Positions 6,992-15,362 of a stretch of DNA of 64,000 bases are shown piece after piece. The notes under the pieces were generated by a model, which was given only the letters and a program-made list of their open reading frames with translations, was not told the DNA's origin and ran no database searches. Position 1 is the first letter of the stretch. Every line of letters begins with the position of its first letter. The stretch covers positions 82,043 through 146,042 of the forward strand of contig JAHEJW010000001.1 in NCBI GenBank assembly GCA_024638655.1. The letters are read 5' to 3'. The position numbers and the translations under genes were made by a program. This DNA is from a bacterium. Its GTDB lineage: Bacteria > Actinomycetota > Acidimicrobiia > Spongiisociales > ZC4RG35.

Positions 6992-9701
6992 CCGGAGTCG
7001 GCTTGACGGGTCGATCGAGCCACAGCGGTCTCCTGTTCCCGTCTGGCCCAGGGCCTGGCTTGGCCATCTGGAGCCAATCCTCGAAGACCCTGGTGCTCTT
7101 GGCCGTGTCCACGACGACGTCCCCGTACTGGTCACCGGGTTCGGCCGCGGTCAGACGCACCCTTTGATGCCAGGCGTGCATCCCAGAAACCGGGTCAGGA
7201 TGAACCGGGAAGGCGAGGTTCTGGTTGACGCCAGGATCCTTCCACCAGATCCGCGACGAGTCGGGGTCATCGGATTCGAAGGGCTCGATGCCCTTTCTCT
7301 GTCGCAGCCGCCATTGCCCCTCGGCCAGGCGATCTATGTTCACCAAGGCCGAGCTCCATCGCTCGTTTCCTTTGTCGTCGTCGAGACGCCAGCGGCCCAT
7401 GTGATGCGACGCTGCGACGACTCCGGGCCTGATCCCCTGGGTCCTCCACACACGCATGACGAACCACCCGATGTCTGTGGTGATTCGCACCATGTCACCG
7501 GTGTCGAAGCCAAGGGCGTCGGCGTCCGCCGGATTGATCCACAGCGGATGACCATGACTGATCTCATAGAGATACTTGGCGTTCCCCGACCTGGTGTGGA
7601 TCAGAGTGGGCAGCCGGAAGATGGGAAGGAGAATCCGCTCGTTGCCACCCAGGTCCATGTCACGCCAATACACGTGGGATTTGATGTAGGTAGGGATCGC
7701 TTCGTCGCCCCAACCCCAGTCGACCAGAGTCTGCGAGTACCACTCCAGCTTCTTCGAAGGAGTCTTGAAGCCCGTCTTGGTCTCGCCGTCGATCTCCACG
7801 CCCTCGCCTGGGGCAGAGGGTCTCTCGTGTACCTCATAGATATCTCTGGCGACTTCGAAGGCCCCGTACTTGCGCATGTAGCCGAGTGGGGAGAGCTCCT
7901 CAGCGGCGGCCGCTTCGGGAAGCCCGGGGACACTGTTCTCGAACATCCACCCGTAGTACTCGTCCACGCTCACTGGTCGGGTGGGGTCGCCGGGGGACTC
8001 GAACCACTCCCTGATCCCGAGCGATCCGTCGGGGTCGATGTGCCAGGACAGATCGATCCAGAACTCGGTCTCCTCCCAGACCTCGCCGGGATTCGTCTCG
8101 TAGGTTCGCTCGACCGTCCCGCCGGCACGCTCCGCGGCGACCCTGAGGACCGGCTGTCGGAAGCCGAGCCACTGGGCGGCGTGGGTCTCGTAGGAATGAG
8201 TGTCGTGCCGCTCGGCTGAAACCCCCATGGGCAGGATGTAGTCGGCATACCAAGCGGTTTCGGACCACGTCGGTGTGAGTGCGACGTGCAGGCCAACCTT
8301 GTCCTCGTCCGTCAGGACCTCGAGCCAGGAGAACCCGTCGGGGTTGGTCCAGATCGGGTTGTAGACACGAGTGAAATACACGTCCAGCTTGCCCCGACCT
8401 TGTTTCAGGAGATGGGGAAGGAGGATGCTCATCTCATGATGCGCAAGCGGGTACTCGATGGGCCAGAGGAGCTCGTTCCACCGACTGTGCGGCGGCGGTG
8501 TGTTCCAATGCTGCGGCTTGAACTTGACCCACCCGCTGGGCGACAGACCCCCCTTGGTTCCGACCGATCCGGTGAGCACGTGGAGGAACTGAAGGGTGCG
8601 GGCCGCCTGCCACCCACCGAGGTTGCCTGACCCCGTCGACCTCCACGTATGTGACGCAAACCTGTGACCGGCGTCGGCGATCTCGCGTGCCACGTCGACG
8701 ACCTGTTCGACTGACACACCCGACTCTTCTGCGGCCCATTCGGGGGTGAACGAGGAGTAGGTCTCCTGCAGGGCCTCGATGAATGCCTCATAGGTCTGTG
8801 GCCGGGTCGGAAAGCGCTTGGCGAGGGACTCCTCCCAGTTGACCCAGCGTTTGATGAAATCGTGATCGACAGCATCCCAGTCGAGAAGGAGACGGGCGAT
8901 GGCGAGGAACAGAGCGGGTTCGGTTCCTGGCCACGTCGACAGCCAGTAGTCGGACATAGAGGCGGTGTTGGAAAGACGCGGGTCGATCGTGCACAGCTTT
9001 GCCCCGGATCGCTTGGCCTCCATGATTCTCTGCGCATGAGGGTTGAAGTAGTGCCCGGTCTCGAGATGCGAGGACAGAAGGAGAATGAAATCGGCGTTGG
9101 CGAAGTCTGCCGAGGGACGGTCGTAGCCCGACCACATCGCGTACCCGACGCGTGCTCCAGAAGAGCAGATGTTGGTGTGGGAATTGTGCCCGTCGACCCC
9201 CCACGCCTTGAGGGTCCGATCCATGAAGCCGTCTTCACCGGGGCGGCCCACGTGGTACATGATCTCGTCGTGGCGACCCTCCCGGATCGCCTTGCCGATC
9301 CGGCCCCCGATGTCCTCGAGGGCCTCGTCCCAGGATACCCTCTCCCACTCGCCCGAGCCCCGCTCTCCCTTTCGTCGCAACGGATGAAGGATCCTCTCGG
9401 GGTCATAGACCTGGTTGATGGTCGCCGGGCCCTTGGCACAGTTCCTCCCGCGCGAGCCGGGGTGGGCTGGGTTGCCCTCGAACCTTCGGATCTCCCCCGT
9501 GTCCTTGTCGACATAGGCAAGTAGCCCACAAGCCGACTCGCAGTTGAAGCAGGTGGTGGGGACCAGGGTGAATCGGTTCTGCTTCCTCGTCGGCCAGGCT
9601 TTGGCGTCCCACTCGACCCAATCGTCCCAGCGGTCCGCAGGCGGGTAGTTGGTCAGCCCGGAACCTGGGAGGAGACGGGAGATGCCGGGATCAACTGTCA
9701 T
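6975..9701 (-). CDS. Molybdopterin oxidoreductase, SoeA-like catalytic subunit
   Basis: This 908-aa DMSO-reductase-family enzyme has an N-terminal [4Fe-4S] site (CFNCESAC at residues 51-58 plus Cys88) and the Mo-ligand segment HTNICSSG with Cys179 as probable ligand, as in polysulfide, thiosulfate and sulfite enzymes. There is no twin-arginine signal peptide, so it should act in the cytoplasm. It is 15 bp downstream of a fused FeS/NrfD gene, giving a complete membrane-anchored complex. Cytoplasmic location plus DsrE, TusA and persulfide dioxygenase neighbours favour sulfite dehydrogenase (SoeABC) over polysulfide reductase. Substrate identity is inference; archaeal-type sulfur reductases are the main alternative. 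Confidence 0.85.
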   Translation of the reverse strand: MTVDPGISRLLPGSGLTNYPPADRWDDWVEWDAKAWPTRKQNRFTLVPTTCFNCESACGLLAYVDKDTGEIRRFEGNPAHPGSRGRNCAKGPATINQVYDPERILHPLRRKGERGSGEWERVSWDEALEDIGGRIGKAIREGRHDEIMYHVGRPGEDGFMDRTLKAWGVDGHNSHTNICSSGARVGYAMWSGYDRPSADFANADFILLLSSHLETGHYFNPHAQRIMEAKRSGAKLCTIDPRLSNTASMSDYWLSTWPGTEPALFLAIARLLLDWDAVDHDFIKRWVNWEESLAKRFPTRPQTYEAFIEALQETYSSFTPEWAAEESGVSVEQVVDVAREIADAGHRFASHTWRSTGSGNLGGWQAARTLQFLHVLTGSVGTKGGLSPSGWVKFKPQHWNTPPPHSRWNELLWPIEYPLAHHEMSILLPHLLKQGRGKLDVYFTRVYNPIWTNPDGFSWLEVLTDEDKVGLHVALTPTWSETAWYADYILPMGVSAERHDTHSYETHAAQWLGFRQPVLRVAAERAGGTVERTYETNPGEVWEETEFWIDLSWHIDPDGSLGIREWFESPGDPTRPVSVDEYYGWMFENSVPGLPEAAAAEELSPLGYMRKYGAFEVARDIYEVHERPSAPGEGVEIDGETKTGFKTPSKKLEWYSQTLVDWGWGDEAIPTYIKSHVYWRDMDLGGNERILLPIFRLPTLIHTRSGNAKYLYEISHGHPLWINPADADALGFDTGDMVRITTDIGWFVMRVWRTQGIRPGVVAASHHMGRWRLDDDKGNERWSSALVNIDRLAEGQWRLRQRKGIEPFESDDPDSSRIWWKDPGVNQNLAFPVHPDPVSGMHAWHQRVRLTAAEPGDQYGDVVVDTAKSTRVFEDWLQMAKPGPGPDGNRRPLWLDRPVKPTPDAYRF

Positions 9702-9716
9702 ATTCGACGGCTCCTT

Positions 9717-11312
9717 TCAACTCAACGGGACGCTCTGGCCGGCTTTGACGAATGCGTCGTCGACCATGAACACGCCGATCATGGCCGCGATCCCACCGAC
9801 GACCCCCGTGACCACCGTGCCGCCTGCCAGGACCAGGGCCCCTGCAACGATGGGGACCGCCACAACCAGGAATTGGCCGCGCCACCACCTGGAGGCGAAC
9901 TCTCCCTTGGTCATGTGGTGAAAGGCTGCCTCGGCGTTGGTTGTCGGGTGGGATCCGATCAACTCTGTCAGTGTCATGAGCCCAACGACGGCGGCGCCCA
10001 CGACCATCACTAGTGCGAAAGGCTCTGCGGCCTCGGAAACGGAGTCGGACACCATCGCGGCAATCAGCGAGAAGCCGCCGCCGACGGCCAGTGCCCCACC
10101 AATCATGTGCCAGAGGAGGAGCGGTGTCTGCCAGAGATCTCTGCCCTCGGCCTGCCCGAACAGGAAGGCGGTGTAGCCGGCCACGAGCAGCCCGTTCAGA
10201 GCCGATACGAATATCACGGGCCTGAGAGAGCCGATGTCGAGTACGCCCATGAGGAACCAGGCGCCCATCAGCGCGGCTTGGGCGCCGAGTATCCAAGCCC
10301 CTCGCACCAACCAGGAGCCCGGATTCGCCTTGGTGAGGATGTAGAGGAATCGATCAGGCCGTTTCAGATCCCAGACGAGCAGCAACCCGGTGAGAAGTAT
10401 GAACAAGCCCGCCACGAGTGGTGCCAGCCAACTCATCCAGGCCGAGTCGGTCCCGACGCCCGATAGGAGCGCCACCGCGGCGGCGACCGCGATTCCGGCT
10501 GCCAGCCCTTTGGTGAGGAAGTAGGAGCTGACCTTCCATCCCCACGGGGCCGGATGATCCGTGTTGTAGACAACCCTCGGGGGCCCGCCATTGGACGAAT
10601 CGACGCTCACTGGCGGTGAAGGTGAGGAGACATCGCCGAGATTCCCGATGGGACCGGATGGAGCCTTGGGGGTCAGGTCGACCGACATCCACGATTCGGC
10701 GACCCGGGGGGCGTCGCGCCAAACGCCCGAATCGGTCAATTCCCCGGAGCGGCTCGGGTCGAGATTCGAAGTCTCGACGCCTTTGTAGAAGACGTTGGGC
10801 CCGGTTCCCTGCTCCGGTGCTCGGACGGCCAGCTTCTCGGTCGACAACATTCTGGATATCCGGGTGGTTGGATCATCCATATCGCCCGCGATGATCGCCT
10901 GCTCGGGGCAAACGATCACACACGCCGGCTCGAGGCCTATGTCGGTTCGGTGGGCGCAGTAGTTGCACTTCTGAGCGGTGTTCTCGTGGGGATCTATGTA
11001 CAGAGCGTCGTAGGGGCAGGCCTGCATGCACGATTTGCAGCCGATGCACCGGTCGGTGTCGAAGTCGACGATCCCGTCGTCTCTCTTGAAGAGGGCCTGG
11101 GTGGGACATATGGCAACACACGGCGCATCGGTGCAGTGGTTACAGCGAAGCACCGAGAAGAAGCGCTTGGTGTCAGGCCACGCCCCCTTCTCGATGTACT
11201 TGACCCACGTGCGATTCACACCGAGAGGCACCTGGTGCTCGGTCTTGCAGGCGACTGTGCAGGCGTGACAGCCGATGCAGACGTCCTGATCTATGACGAA
11301 GCCGTACCTCAG
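9717..11312 (-). CDS. Fused FeS electron-transfer and NrfD-type membrane subunit (SoeB-SoeC fusion)
   Basis: The protein joins two subunits that are normally separate. The first 150 residues hold four [4Fe-4S] motifs (CIGCHACTVAC at 12-22, CNHCTDAPCVAIC at 57-69, CIGCKSCMQAC, and CNYC with PACVIVC). After a Pro/Ser-rich linker comes an NrfD/PsrC-like domain with about eight membrane helices that should pass electrons to quinone. The track starts at 11231, which would remove the first cluster. The frame remains open upstream but has no ATG, GTG or TTG. A CTG at 11312 lies six bases after GGAG and gives the expected N-terminus LRYGFVIDQDVC, so I use it. Confidence 0.82.
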   Translation of the reverse strand: MRYGFVIDQDVCIGCHACTVACKTEHQVPLGVNRTWVKYIEKGAWPDTKRFFSVLRCNHCTDAPCVAICPTQALFKRDDGIVDFDTDRCIGCKSCMQACPYDALYIDPHENTAQKCNYCAHRTDIGLEPACVIVCPEQAIIAGDMDDPTTRISRMLSTEKLAVRAPEQGTGPNVFYKGVETSNLDPSRSGELTDSGVWRDAPRVAESWMSVDLTPKAPSGPIGNLGDVSSPSPPVSVDSSNGGPPRVVYNTDHPAPWGWKVSSYFLTKGLAAGIAVAAAVALLSGVGTDSAWMSWLAPLVAGLFILLTGLLLVWDLKRPDRFLYILTKANPGSWLVRGAWILGAQAALMGAWFLMGVLDIGSLRPVIFVSALNGLLVAGYTAFLFGQAEGRDLWQTPLLLWHMIGGALAVGGGFSLIAAMVSDSVSEAAEPFALVMVVGAAVVGLMTLTELIGSHPTTNAEAAFHHMTKGEFASRWWRGQFLVVAVPIVAGALVLAGGTVVTGVVGGIAAMIGVFMVDDAFVKAGQSVPLS

Positions 11313-11378
11313 TGCGAGCTCCAGAGTGTTGCCGGTCTCACCAGGAGCTTTCTAGTGGAACCGGACGGGGGCGGCGAG

Positions 11379-11603
11379 TCAGCTCTTCACCAAGATGAAG
11401 TGGAACTCCGAGCCCTCCTCGAACTGCTCCTTCAGCGAATGCCCCATGTCGTTGGCCCAAGCCGGTATATCGGAGAGGGCGCCACGATCCGTGGCGATCA
11501 ACTCGAGAGTCTGGCCTGATGTCGCGTCTTTCATCGCCTTGGCGATTCTCAGGACGGGCATCGGGCATTGCAGGTTTCGGGCGTCGACGGTTATGTCTGC
11601 CAT
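11379..11603 (-). CDS. tusA: TusA-family sulfur carrier protein
   Basis: The true start is the ATG at 11603 (MADITVDARNLQCPMPVLRIAKAM) with AAAGGACC upstream, giving 74 aa; the longer track start adds 50 junk residues. The CPMPV motif near the N-terminus holds the Cys that carries persulfide sulfur in TusA proteins. TusA hands sulfane sulfur between proteins, in tRNA thiolation or in dissimilatory sulfur oxidation. Its place between DsrE and the SoeABC-like genes points to the oxidation role. It is 23 bp downstream of dsrE and 66 bp upstream of the FeS/NrfD start, in one operon. Confidence 0.92.
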   Translation of the reverse strand: MADITVDARNLQCPMPVLRIAKAMKDATSGQTLELIATDRGALSDIPAWANDMGHSLKEQFEEGSEFHFILVKS

Positions 11604-11626
11604 GTTTGGTCCTTTCAGATGATCTG

Positions 11627-12181
11627 TTAGATGAACAAGCTGATAGAAGCCTCTTTCATGAGGCTTATCGCCGATCCGGCCCCTGCTGGCTCGTCGAGAC
11701 CGTCGATCATGTCGTCTCGAGAGATGCCCATCAGGTCCATGGTCATCTGACACGGCCAGAGCTTCACTCCCATGTCACGCGCAGTCTCCAGCAGTTCCTG
11801 GACGGATGCGACGTGGTATTTGTCGGCCAAGCCCTTCATCATCGTGGGGCCCAATCCGGCGAAATGCAGTTTGGAGAGCCCGAGCTTGTCAGGCGAGCCC
11901 CTGTTGAATGCGGCCAGCATCTTCTGTCGCCAATCCTCTCCCGTGAGGCCCGAATCGGGCTTCTTCAGGATCGACAGCCCCCAGAACGTGAAGAAGACAG
12001 TGACGTCCATCCCGTAGGCAGCCCCGGTGGTGGCCAGGATCATTACCGGCCATGCCTTGTCCAGATCGCCCGATGCAGCGATGAGGACCATCTTCTCCGG
12101 CTTCGCCGGATCCTCCTGCTCTTCGAACGCTTCCTCGACTGCGGCCTCGAGGGCGGCCTCGTCGCTGATCTCGGCGGTCAT
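11627..12181 (-). CDS. DsrE/DsrF/DrsH-like sulfur-transfer protein (DsrE2 type)
   Basis: The 184-aa protein has an acidic N-terminal extension of about 30 residues and then a DsrE-like domain starting KMVLIAASGDLDKAWPVMILA. The conserved Cys sits in LWPCQMTMDLMGI, as in DsrE2 and related peroxiredoxin-like DsrE proteins that bind and pass persulfide sulfur. It is the first gene of the operon, with a strong AGGAGGAG site in front of the ATG. The promoter region is shared with the divergent ArsR gene. In sulfur oxidisers DsrE2 typically travels with TusA and rhodanese, which is seen here. Confidence 0.88.
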   Translation of the reverse strand: MTAEISDEAALEAAVEEAFEEQEDPAKPEKMVLIAASGDLDKAWPVMILATTGAAYGMDVTVFFTFWGLSILKKPDSGLTGEDWRQKMLAAFNRGSPDKLGLSKLHFAGLGPTMMKGLADKYHVASVQELLETARDMGVKLWPCQMTMDLMGISRDDMIDGLDEPAGAGSAISLMKEASISLFI

Positions 12182-12213
12182 GCAATCTCCTCCTGTTCAG
12201 CAGATGCAGGGTG

Positions 12214-12227
12214 CTGCATATATGTAG
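12214..12227. promoter_or_regulatory. Near-palindrome between dsrE-like and arsR genes, possible operator
   Basis: CTGCATATATGTAG is a 14-bp palindrome with one mismatched pair and a perfect CATATATG core. It lies in the 125-bp divergent region that must hold both promoters. It shares the ATATG/CATAT half-site style of the stronger palindrome at 12660-12681, but the match is loose. Confidence 0.4.
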
Positions 12228-12306
12228 ATGTGCATACTAGACATGCCGGGACCGAGGATGTCGCCTAACCTCTAGGCTGACCGATGACGATTTGGAGAGA
12301 AACCCC

Positions 12307-12618
12307 TTGTCCACACTGCGAGACGAGTACTACGAGCTCCATGCCAGCGTCTGCAAGGGCCTGGCCGATCCCAAGCGCCTGCTGATCCTGGACGCCCTGC
12401 GCGGGGGCGAGCGGTCGGTTACCGAGATTTGTGAATTGGCAGACCTTCCACAGAGCAACGTCTCACAACACCTGGCCGTCCTGAGGGAAAAAGGTCTGGT
12501 TGTGACCAGACGAGAGGGACAGCGGGTCTACTACGCAGTAGCCTCTGACAAGATCAATCAGGCTCTGGATCTGCTCCTAGAGGTGATGCGGGACAGCGTC
12601 ATAGCCCGTGCTGGCTGA
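12307..12618 (+). CDS. ArsR/SmtB-family transcriptional regulator
   Basis: A winged-helix ArsR protein of about 103 aa: LADPKRLLILDALRGGERSVTEICELADLPQSN leads into the recognition helix NVSQHLAVLREKGLV and the wing VTRREGQRVYYAV. I prefer the TTG at 12307, nine bases after GGAGAG, to the TTG at 12292. It has two Cys residues, one before the first DNA-binding helix and one in TEIC, but no C-terminal Cys matching the SqrR/BigR persulfide-sensing pair, so the sensing chemistry is unclear. Being between the two sulfur operons, it probably represses them in response to sulfide, persulfide or thiol stress. Confidence 0.88.
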   Translation: MSTLRDEYYELHASVCKGLADPKRLLILDALRGGERSVTEICELADLPQSNVSQHLAVLREKGLVVTRREGQRVYYAVASDKINQALDLLLEVMRDSVIARAG

Positions 12619-12659
12619 TCGACGAGCTGTTGCCCCGGGATTCGGGGTCTGACTAGCGT

Positions 12660-12681
12660 TATATGCGTAATAGCGCATATA
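12660..12681. promoter_or_regulatory. Perfect inverted repeat, likely ArsR operator of the persulfide dioxygenase gene
   Basis: TATATGCG and CGCATATA form perfect 8-bp arms around a 6-bp AT-rich spacer (TAATAG). The site lies 13 bp before the ATG at 12695 and just after the ArsR gene. Size, symmetry and place fit an ArsR dimer binding site that would block the promoter. Confidence 0.75.
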
Positions 12682-12694
12682 CAGAGAGGCGGAC

Positions 12695-13822
12695 ATGGCC
12701 AGGTCGATGACGACCCAAGAACTCGCCCGCAAGGTCGACGACGCACGACAAGCGCCCTTCATCCTCGACGTTCGCTCACCTGAGCAATACGAACGGTGGC
12801 AGATCGAGGGCAGGGTCAAGCCAGAGACGGTCAACGTCCCGTATTGGACTGCGATCGAGGAAGACGAAGAGACCAAGACCCTCATCCCGGATGACCGGGA
12901 CGTTGTCGTCGTTTGCGCCAAGGGTGACTCATCGGATCTAGTCGTCGACGTCCTCGGCTTGTCTCGAATGGTCAACCTCGACGGCGGCATGGATGCATGG
13001 GCCACGACTCTGGTTCCCCATCGGCTTCGGGACGACGAAGGGGTGTTCATGATCCAACTGGATCGGATTGCCAAAGCTTGTCTCTCCTACGCCATTGGCG
13101 AGCGTGGGGCCGAGATGGCGGTGGTCGACCCGGCAGCGACCATTGAGACGTACATGGACCTCTCGAGAGAAATGGATGCTCCGATAACCCATGTCTTCGA
13201 CACCCACCTCCACGCCGACCATGTCTCGCTGGCAGTCGAGCTCGCCCGAAGAACCGGCGCCACATATCACATCGCCGAAGGGGACGCCGAGGGCGCCGAC
13301 ATGGACTACGAGCCACTCCGCGATGGCGAAGTGTTCCACCTGGGGAACGTCGAGCTCATCGTCCGATCGGTGGCGACACCAGGTCACACCCCGGGATCGA
13401 CTTCGATCGAAGTCGACGGCCGCTTCCTGCTGACCGGAGACGCCGTGTTCGTGACCGGAATCGGGAGACCCGACCTGGGAGGCGAGACCGAGCCATGGGC
13501 GCGCGATCTATTTCACACCATCCACGACCGCCTGGCCGGGCTGGATCACGAGCTCGAGGTCTGCCCTGCCCACTACACGTCGCGCGGGGAGTCGGGCGAG
13601 GACGGCACTCTTCGCCGCAAGCTGGGTGACCTACTGGTGAACGACCCGGTCGTCTCGATCGCAGACGAAGAGGAGTTCGTGTCATTCGTGGTCTCCCATT
13701 TGGGGACGCCTCCGGGCGAATACTCCGAGATCCGCCGGATCAACATGGGTTGGGACAACCCGTCGGAGGATCGTGTAAGGGAGTTGGAGGTGGGCCGGAA
13801 CGAGTGCGCATTGACGGGATGA
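12695..13822 (+). CDS. Rhodanese / ETHE1-like persulfide dioxygenase fusion
   Basis: Residues 1-110 are a rhodanese domain (FILDVRSPEQYERW, active-site loop VVCAKGDSS). The remainder is a metallo-beta-lactamase fold with DTHLHADH, TPGHTPGS, TGDAVFV and CPAHY, the iron ligands and layout of persulfide dioxygenases. Together they could exchange sulfane sulfur with thiosulfate or thiols and oxidise the persulfide to sulfite in the cytoplasm. Known fusions such as CstB and PRF carry the rhodanese domain at the C-terminus; here it is N-terminal. GAGAGGCGG precedes the ATG. The SulP gene follows after 4 bp. Confidence 0.88.
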   Translation: MARSMTTQELARKVDDARQAPFILDVRSPEQYERWQIEGRVKPETVNVPYWTAIEEDEETKTLIPDDRDVVVVCAKGDSSDLVVDVLGLSRMVNLDGGMDAWATTLVPHRLRDDEGVFMIQLDRIAKACLSYAIGERGAEMAVVDPAATIETYMDLSREMDAPITHVFDTHLHADHVSLAVELARRTGATYHIAEGDAEGADMDYEPLRDGEVFHLGNVELIVRSVATPGHTPGSTSIEVDGRFLLTGDAVFVTGIGRPDLGGETEPWARDLFHTIHDRLAGLDHELEVCPAHYTSRGESGEDGTLRRKLGDLLVNDPVVSIADEEEFVSFVVSHLGTPPGEYSEIRRINMGWDNPSEDRVRELEVGRNECALTG

Positions 13823-13826
13823 CCCG

Positions 13827-15356
13827 TTGAGCCAACCGGCTCGTCGGCCGGCTACCCCCGAGGGTGCGAGAGCGGGTGATCTGATCGCCGGTGTGAGCGT
13901 CGCCCTGATCCTCATCCCGCAAGCACTCGCGTACGCCGTCATCGCCGGCGTACCTCCCCACGTCGGCCTCCTCGCCGCCGCCTTGCCGACCATCGCGGCC
14001 GCGCCTTTCGCATCGAGTCGATACCTACAGACAGGTCCGGTTGCGATGACCGCACTGCTGACGTTCGGCGCCCTTTCGACGATGTCCGAGCCATTCACCG
14101 ACGACTACGTCGCCATGGCGGCCCTCCTGGCCATCGTGGTCGGACTGATACGGGTGGCCATCGGGGCATTCAGACTCGGCTGGATCGCCTACTTCATGTC
14201 GAAGCCGGTCATGACCGGGTTCACCGTCGGCGCCACTGCCCTCATAGCCGCCTCGCAGCTCCCAACCCTCCTCGGCATCGAGCCGAACGGCACCGGCCTG
14301 ATCGCCGACGCCTGGGATGCAGCGACCAGACCGCGTGGCTGGAACTTGGCGGCCATTCTCTTCGGTGTGGGCACGGTGGCCCTGATCCTGATCTCGCGAA
14401 GATTCGGTCCGAGGTTCCCCGGGGTTCTGATCGCGGTTGTCGGAGCGACCATCGTCAGCGCAGCCATTGGATACGACGGACAGATCGTCGGCGACATTCC
14501 CGCCGGGCTACCCGGGCTGAGTCTCGCCCTCCCCTGGTCAGGGGCATGGGGCCTGTTGCTCCCCGGATTGGTCATCGCATTGATCGGGTTCACCGAGGCC
14601 GCCGCCATCGCCAGTGTGTTCGCCGCCGAGGACCGCGAGACCTGGAACCCCAGCAGGGAGTTCATCAGCCAGGGTGCCGCGAACATCGCATCAGGTCTGT
14701 CAGGGGGATTCCCCGTTGGGGGCTCGTTCTCGCGCAGCTCGGTCAACAGGCTCGCAGGAGCTCGCTCTCGTTGGAGCGGAGCGGTAACGGGTCTTGCGGT
14801 CCTGGCATTCATCCCCATATCGGGCTTGTTGGAGCGTCTGCCAATCGCGACACTGGCAGCGGTGGTCATCACGGCTGTCGCCCGCCTGATTCGACCCCAG
14901 GAGGTACTCCGAATCTGGCGACGGTCTCGACTTCAGGGCGGGGTAGCCGGGGTCACCCTGGCAGCAACGTTGATCCTGTCGCCGCGAATCGACCTGGCGG
15001 TCATCGTCGGTATCGCTCTGGCGGTTGCGGTTCATCTCGGTCGTGAAATGCGACTCGACGTGGAGATGGTGGTGAAAGGGGACACGCTGCGAATAGCCCC
15101 CAACGGCGTTGTCTACTTCGGTTCGACTCCCCAATTGACCGATCTCCTCATCAACGAATTGGCGCGGCACCCAGGCATCGAGCGACTGATCATCGATATG
15201 AGTGGCGTGGGGAGGATCGACTTCACCGGAGGCAACGCCCTCTCCAACGTGATCACCGATGCCAAAGCCGCAGGCCTCGACATCGAGATCGTCGAAATAC
15301 CACCTCATGCCCGTCGCATCGTCAACGGCGTGCTCCGGGACCTCGAGATGATCTGA
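13827..15356 (+). CDS. SulP-family anion transporter with STAS domain
   Basis: The 509-aa protein has the SulP opening (GDLIAGVSVALILIPQALAYAVIAGVPPHVGL), about 11-12 membrane helices, and a C-terminal STAS domain from about residue 410 (LRIAPNGVVYFGSTPQL, IDMSGVGRIDFTGGNAL). SulP proteins move sulfate, bicarbonate or other anions. Four bases downstream of the persulfide dioxygenase gene, a role in sulfate or sulfite movement is the natural reading, though the substrate cannot be fixed from sequence. The start is a TTG at 13827. The gene ends convergently with the next one, with only six bases between stops. Confidence 0.9.
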   Translation: MSQPARRPATPEGARAGDLIAGVSVALILIPQALAYAVIAGVPPHVGLLAAALPTIAAAPFASSRYLQTGPVAMTALLTFGALSTMSEPFTDDYVAMAALLAIVVGLIRVAIGAFRLGWIAYFMSKPVMTGFTVGATALIAASQLPTLLGIEPNGTGLIADAWDAATRPRGWNLAAILFGVGTVALILISRRFGPRFPGVLIAVVGATIVSAAIGYDGQIVGDIPAGLPGLSLALPWSGAWGLLLPGLVIALIGFTEAAAIASVFAAEDRETWNPSREFISQGAANIASGLSGGFPVGGSFSRSSVNRLAGARSRWSGAVTGLAVLAFIPISGLLERLPIATLAAVVITAVARLIRPQEVLRIWRRSRLQGGVAGVTLAATLILSPRIDLAVIVGIALAVAVHLGREMRLDVEMVVKGDTLRIAPNGVVYFGSTPQLTDLLINELARHPGIERLIIDMSGVGRIDFTGGNALSNVITDAKAAGLDIEIVEIPPHARRIVNGVLRDLEMI

Positions 15357-15362
15357 TCTCTG

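Noticed and set aside
6882-8219. 445-aa ORF on the plus strand
   Set aside because: It is antisense to the well-supported molybdopterin subunit and has no domain signature; a GC-rich shadow.
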